A stretch of 64,000 bases of DNA from Enterovibrio norvegicus DSM 15893 (GTDB lineage: Bacteria; Pseudomonadota; Gammaproteobacteria; Enterobacterales; Vibrionaceae). Numbering within the stretch: the first letter of the stretch is position 1; every line of letters begins with the position of its first letter. The notes below the pieces were generated by a model. That model was not told the DNA's origin. It was given only the letters and a program-made list of their open reading frames with translations, and did no database searches. Location of the stretch: positions 1 to 64,000 of the forward strand of contig NZ_FOWR01000006.1 of assembly GCF_900115495.1 (NCBI RefSeq), written 5' to 3'. Of the stretch, positions 62,384-64,000 are shown in pieces. Made by a program: the position numbers and the translations under genes.

Positions 62384-62666
62384 GGCCAAATAGGATGCGT
62401 TTTTTATCTATTCGATTAGTGCGGATAAGCTTCAATATTTGAGAAAACGCTGTAAAAAAGTGATACGCATAACGCAAAAATGTCAGTTTGAAAAAACATC
62501 GTATACTGTATGCACTACTATCGCCCAATATAACAGACAACCTCGATACGCAGGATTCAGCGTCATTCATCGATTTACTTGGGGTTGCTTTAAGTCAACG
62601 CAATTGAGAAGCTGTGGTTCGCTCTCAATGGAACGAAAAGATAATAAAGAGAGAAACACGACTTTT

Positions 62667-63665
62667 ATGCGTTTTAGCGTCACAGACAGCAGCTGCGTAA
62701 AGAACAGCGTCTTCCCGTTTTCTATTGCCAGCTCCCGGCAAGCTGTAAACACATCTGCATGGCGTGACATACTCGCTTTCGCTTTGTTATCACTCTTTTT
62801 CACGCACTCCGCCCACGCCTCTCTCTCCATTGCTACGTGGAATATGGAGTGGTTATCCGACAAAAATGACATGATTCAAAGTAAGCGCACCAAAGACGAT
62901 TACTTAATGTTGAAAACCGTGTCTGCCGTGATTAATCCCGACCTTATTGCCTTCCAAGAAGTCGATTCTGAAGACGTACTCGCGAAAGTGCTCGATATAA
63001 ACGAATACAACATCTATTTGTCTGATAGAAAGGCGCGATTTAAGCACAGCCGAGGCAGTGGTCAGTTTACAGGTTGGGCAGTAAGAAAAGGGATCTCAGT
63101 GATTGATCATCCCGATTACAAACCACTTGGTCTTCCTACTTTCCTCTCTGATGGTAATTTACGCTATGGCGCTTACATAGAAGTAGAACGAGAAGGCAAA
63201 CCTTCCCTTCATTTACTTTCTATTCACTTAAAATCCGGCTGCTTTGAAACCCCTGTCCGTCGTAACAACAGTTGCAAGAAACTCGACCGACAAATTGAAG
63301 CGTTGTCCGTTTGGATAAACACACGCACAAAACTGAATGAAGAGTTTGTGGTTGCGGGTGATTTCAACCATTACTTAAACGATAAAAACGAGTGGGTTTG
63401 GAAGGCGCTCATCAAAGAGGTGGGCGAAGAGAATGTCGTAAATCTGACACAGAACACGAAAAGTAAGTGTAAAGCCCGTAAGTATAACTATCGCACCAAG
63501 CGCTGGGAGCATGTTGTCTATAGAAAACTGATCGACCATATCATTGCTAGCCCAGGTGCTATCGATGTCGTAATCCCACCTAAAACGAAGCAGTATCAGT
63601 ATTCATACCATGCTGTCGCGACCTATAGACTCACGGATCATTGTCCGATCCTTGTAGAAATGTGA
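62667..63665 (+). CDS. Secreted endonuclease/exonuclease/phosphatase-family protein
   Basis: About 332 residues from the chosen start. An N-terminal region with a hydrophobic segment (DILAFALLSLFFTHSAHA) looks like a signal peptide with an unusually long n-region. The DNase-I-like core follows: SIATWNMEWLS, ADLIAFQEVDSED-type Glu (LIAFQEV), LLSIHLKSGC, VAGDFNHYL and LTDHCPILVEM, which hold the Mg and catalytic His/Asp. It would be an extracellular or periplasmic nuclease or phosphodiesterase. The start codon is uncertain: an ATG at 62628 is also possible, and neither has a good ribosome-binding site. Confidence 0.85.
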   Translation: MRFSVTDSSCVKNSVFPFSIASSRQAVNTSAWRDILAFALLSLFFTHSAHASLSIATWNMEWLSDKNDMIQSKRTKDDYLMLKTVSAVINPDLIAFQEVDSEDVLAKVLDINEYNIYLSDRKARFKHSRGSGQFTGWAVRKGISVIDHPDYKPLGLPTFLSDGNLRYGAYIEVEREGKPSLHLLSIHLKSGCFETPVRRNNSCKKLDRQIEALSVWINTRTKLNEEFVVAGDFNHYLNDKNEWVWKALIKEVGEENVVNLTQNTKSKCKARKYNYRTKRWEHVVYRKLIDHIIASPGAIDVVIPPKTKQYQYSYHAVATYRLTDHCPILVEM

Positions 63666-63805
63666 GTTACCCCAAACAATTCGCAGCTATTCCATAAAAG
63701 TCACTTTTTTTACCGCACAATAAAGCGATTCTGACTAACCACTGACAAATATAAAAAATGAGTGTGGCAAAATTTTGCTAATACTAAGAATGATGGACCA
63801 TCCCG

Positions 63806-64000
63806 ATGCGCTTTTTTACTTTGCCCCTACTTGCCGCCGCCCTTATCGCTTCAACCTCTGTGATGGCGAAACCCGAACTTGCTCCTGCTGCTTTACTTGA
63901 TTATGGACACTATGAAAAAGTCAAAGAACTGACGGTTTATGGTGAAATTCAACAAGACATTATCCAACTCGCCGAAAACAACACTGCAGACTCTGATGCT
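63806..64000 (+). CDS. Secreted protein of unknown function, 5' part only
   Basis: 65 codons are in the window before it runs off the end. MRFFTLPLLAAALIASTSVMA is a signal peptide, followed by KPELAPAALLDYGHYEKVKEL and a helix EIQQDIIQLAENN. The family is not recognised. It begins 141 bases after the EEP gene in the same direction. Confidence 0.65.
   Translation, partial: MRFFTLPLLAAALIASTSVMAKPELAPAALLDYGHYEKVKELTVYGEIQQDIIQLAENNTADSDA

Overview
The window looks like a chromosomal segment of a marine gammaproteobacterium of the family Vibrionaceae, perhaps near Enterovibrio, Grimontia or Photobacterium. This is inferred from gene content: a PrtV-type M6 protease with PKD domains, phhAB, a VexJK-like RND pump, nrdDG, an EAL-HDOD signalling protein and nhaA. 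No rRNA, tRNA, CRISPR array or prophage was seen. The only mobile-element sequence is the end of an IS3-family transposase at the left edge, which appears to have truncated a minus-strand gene.

Layout. (1) 0.6-15.2 kb is a purine/glyoxylate catabolic block. It holds a TetR-family regulator, the minus-strand operon gcl-hyi-glxR, a divergent malate synthase with a GlcG-like protein, an FCD-type GntR regulator, and the plus-strand operon xdhA-xdhB-xdhC-guaD. Near-identical palindromes around TTGTATACAA sit before gcl, before aceB and before xdhA, which suggests one GntR regulon. (2) 15.3-18.7 kb is a secreted GH81 beta-1,3-glucanase lipoprotein under a perfect LacI-type palindrome. (3) 19-23.1 kb carries a DEAD-box helicase, a Nudix hydrolase, a DUF4442 protein and nhaA. 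(4) 23.6-28.9 kb is an RND efflux operon with two lipoprotein membrane-fusion proteins. (5) 29.2-33.8 kb is a two-gene signalling operon of a hybrid histidine kinase and a degenerate EAL-HDOD protein. (6) 34-40.7 kb has a PhzF-like protein, a small acidic protein, an M16 protease, phhB-phhA with a TyrR-like box, and an EAL phosphodiesterase.

(7) 41-49.9 kb is a tricarboxylate sensing and uptake cluster. It contains a TctD/TctE two-component system translationally coupled to a solute-binding protein, a PrpF/4-oxalomesaconate-tautomerase-like isomerase, a TctC binding protein, a fused TctA-TctB permease and a universal stress protein. A TGACAG-N5-TGACAG direct repeat stands before both the isomerase gene and tctC and is the best candidate for the TctD site.

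(8) 50-64 kb holds a YlqF-type GTPase, a small protein with an aberrant P-loop, an OsmC protein and a RidA protein. Next come a (TTGCTA)9 repeat before a secreted YceI-like protein, and a PrtV-like M6 protease preceded by a small secreted protein that resembles its propeptide. The region ends with an aminotransferase, a retropepsin-like protein, nrdD-nrdG with possible FNR and NrdR sites, a secreted EEP nuclease and a truncated secreted protein.

Functions are assigned from protein motifs and context. Binding-site calls come from reading the sequence by eye and are hypotheses. Where several starts were possible, the one with the best ribosome-binding site was chosen.
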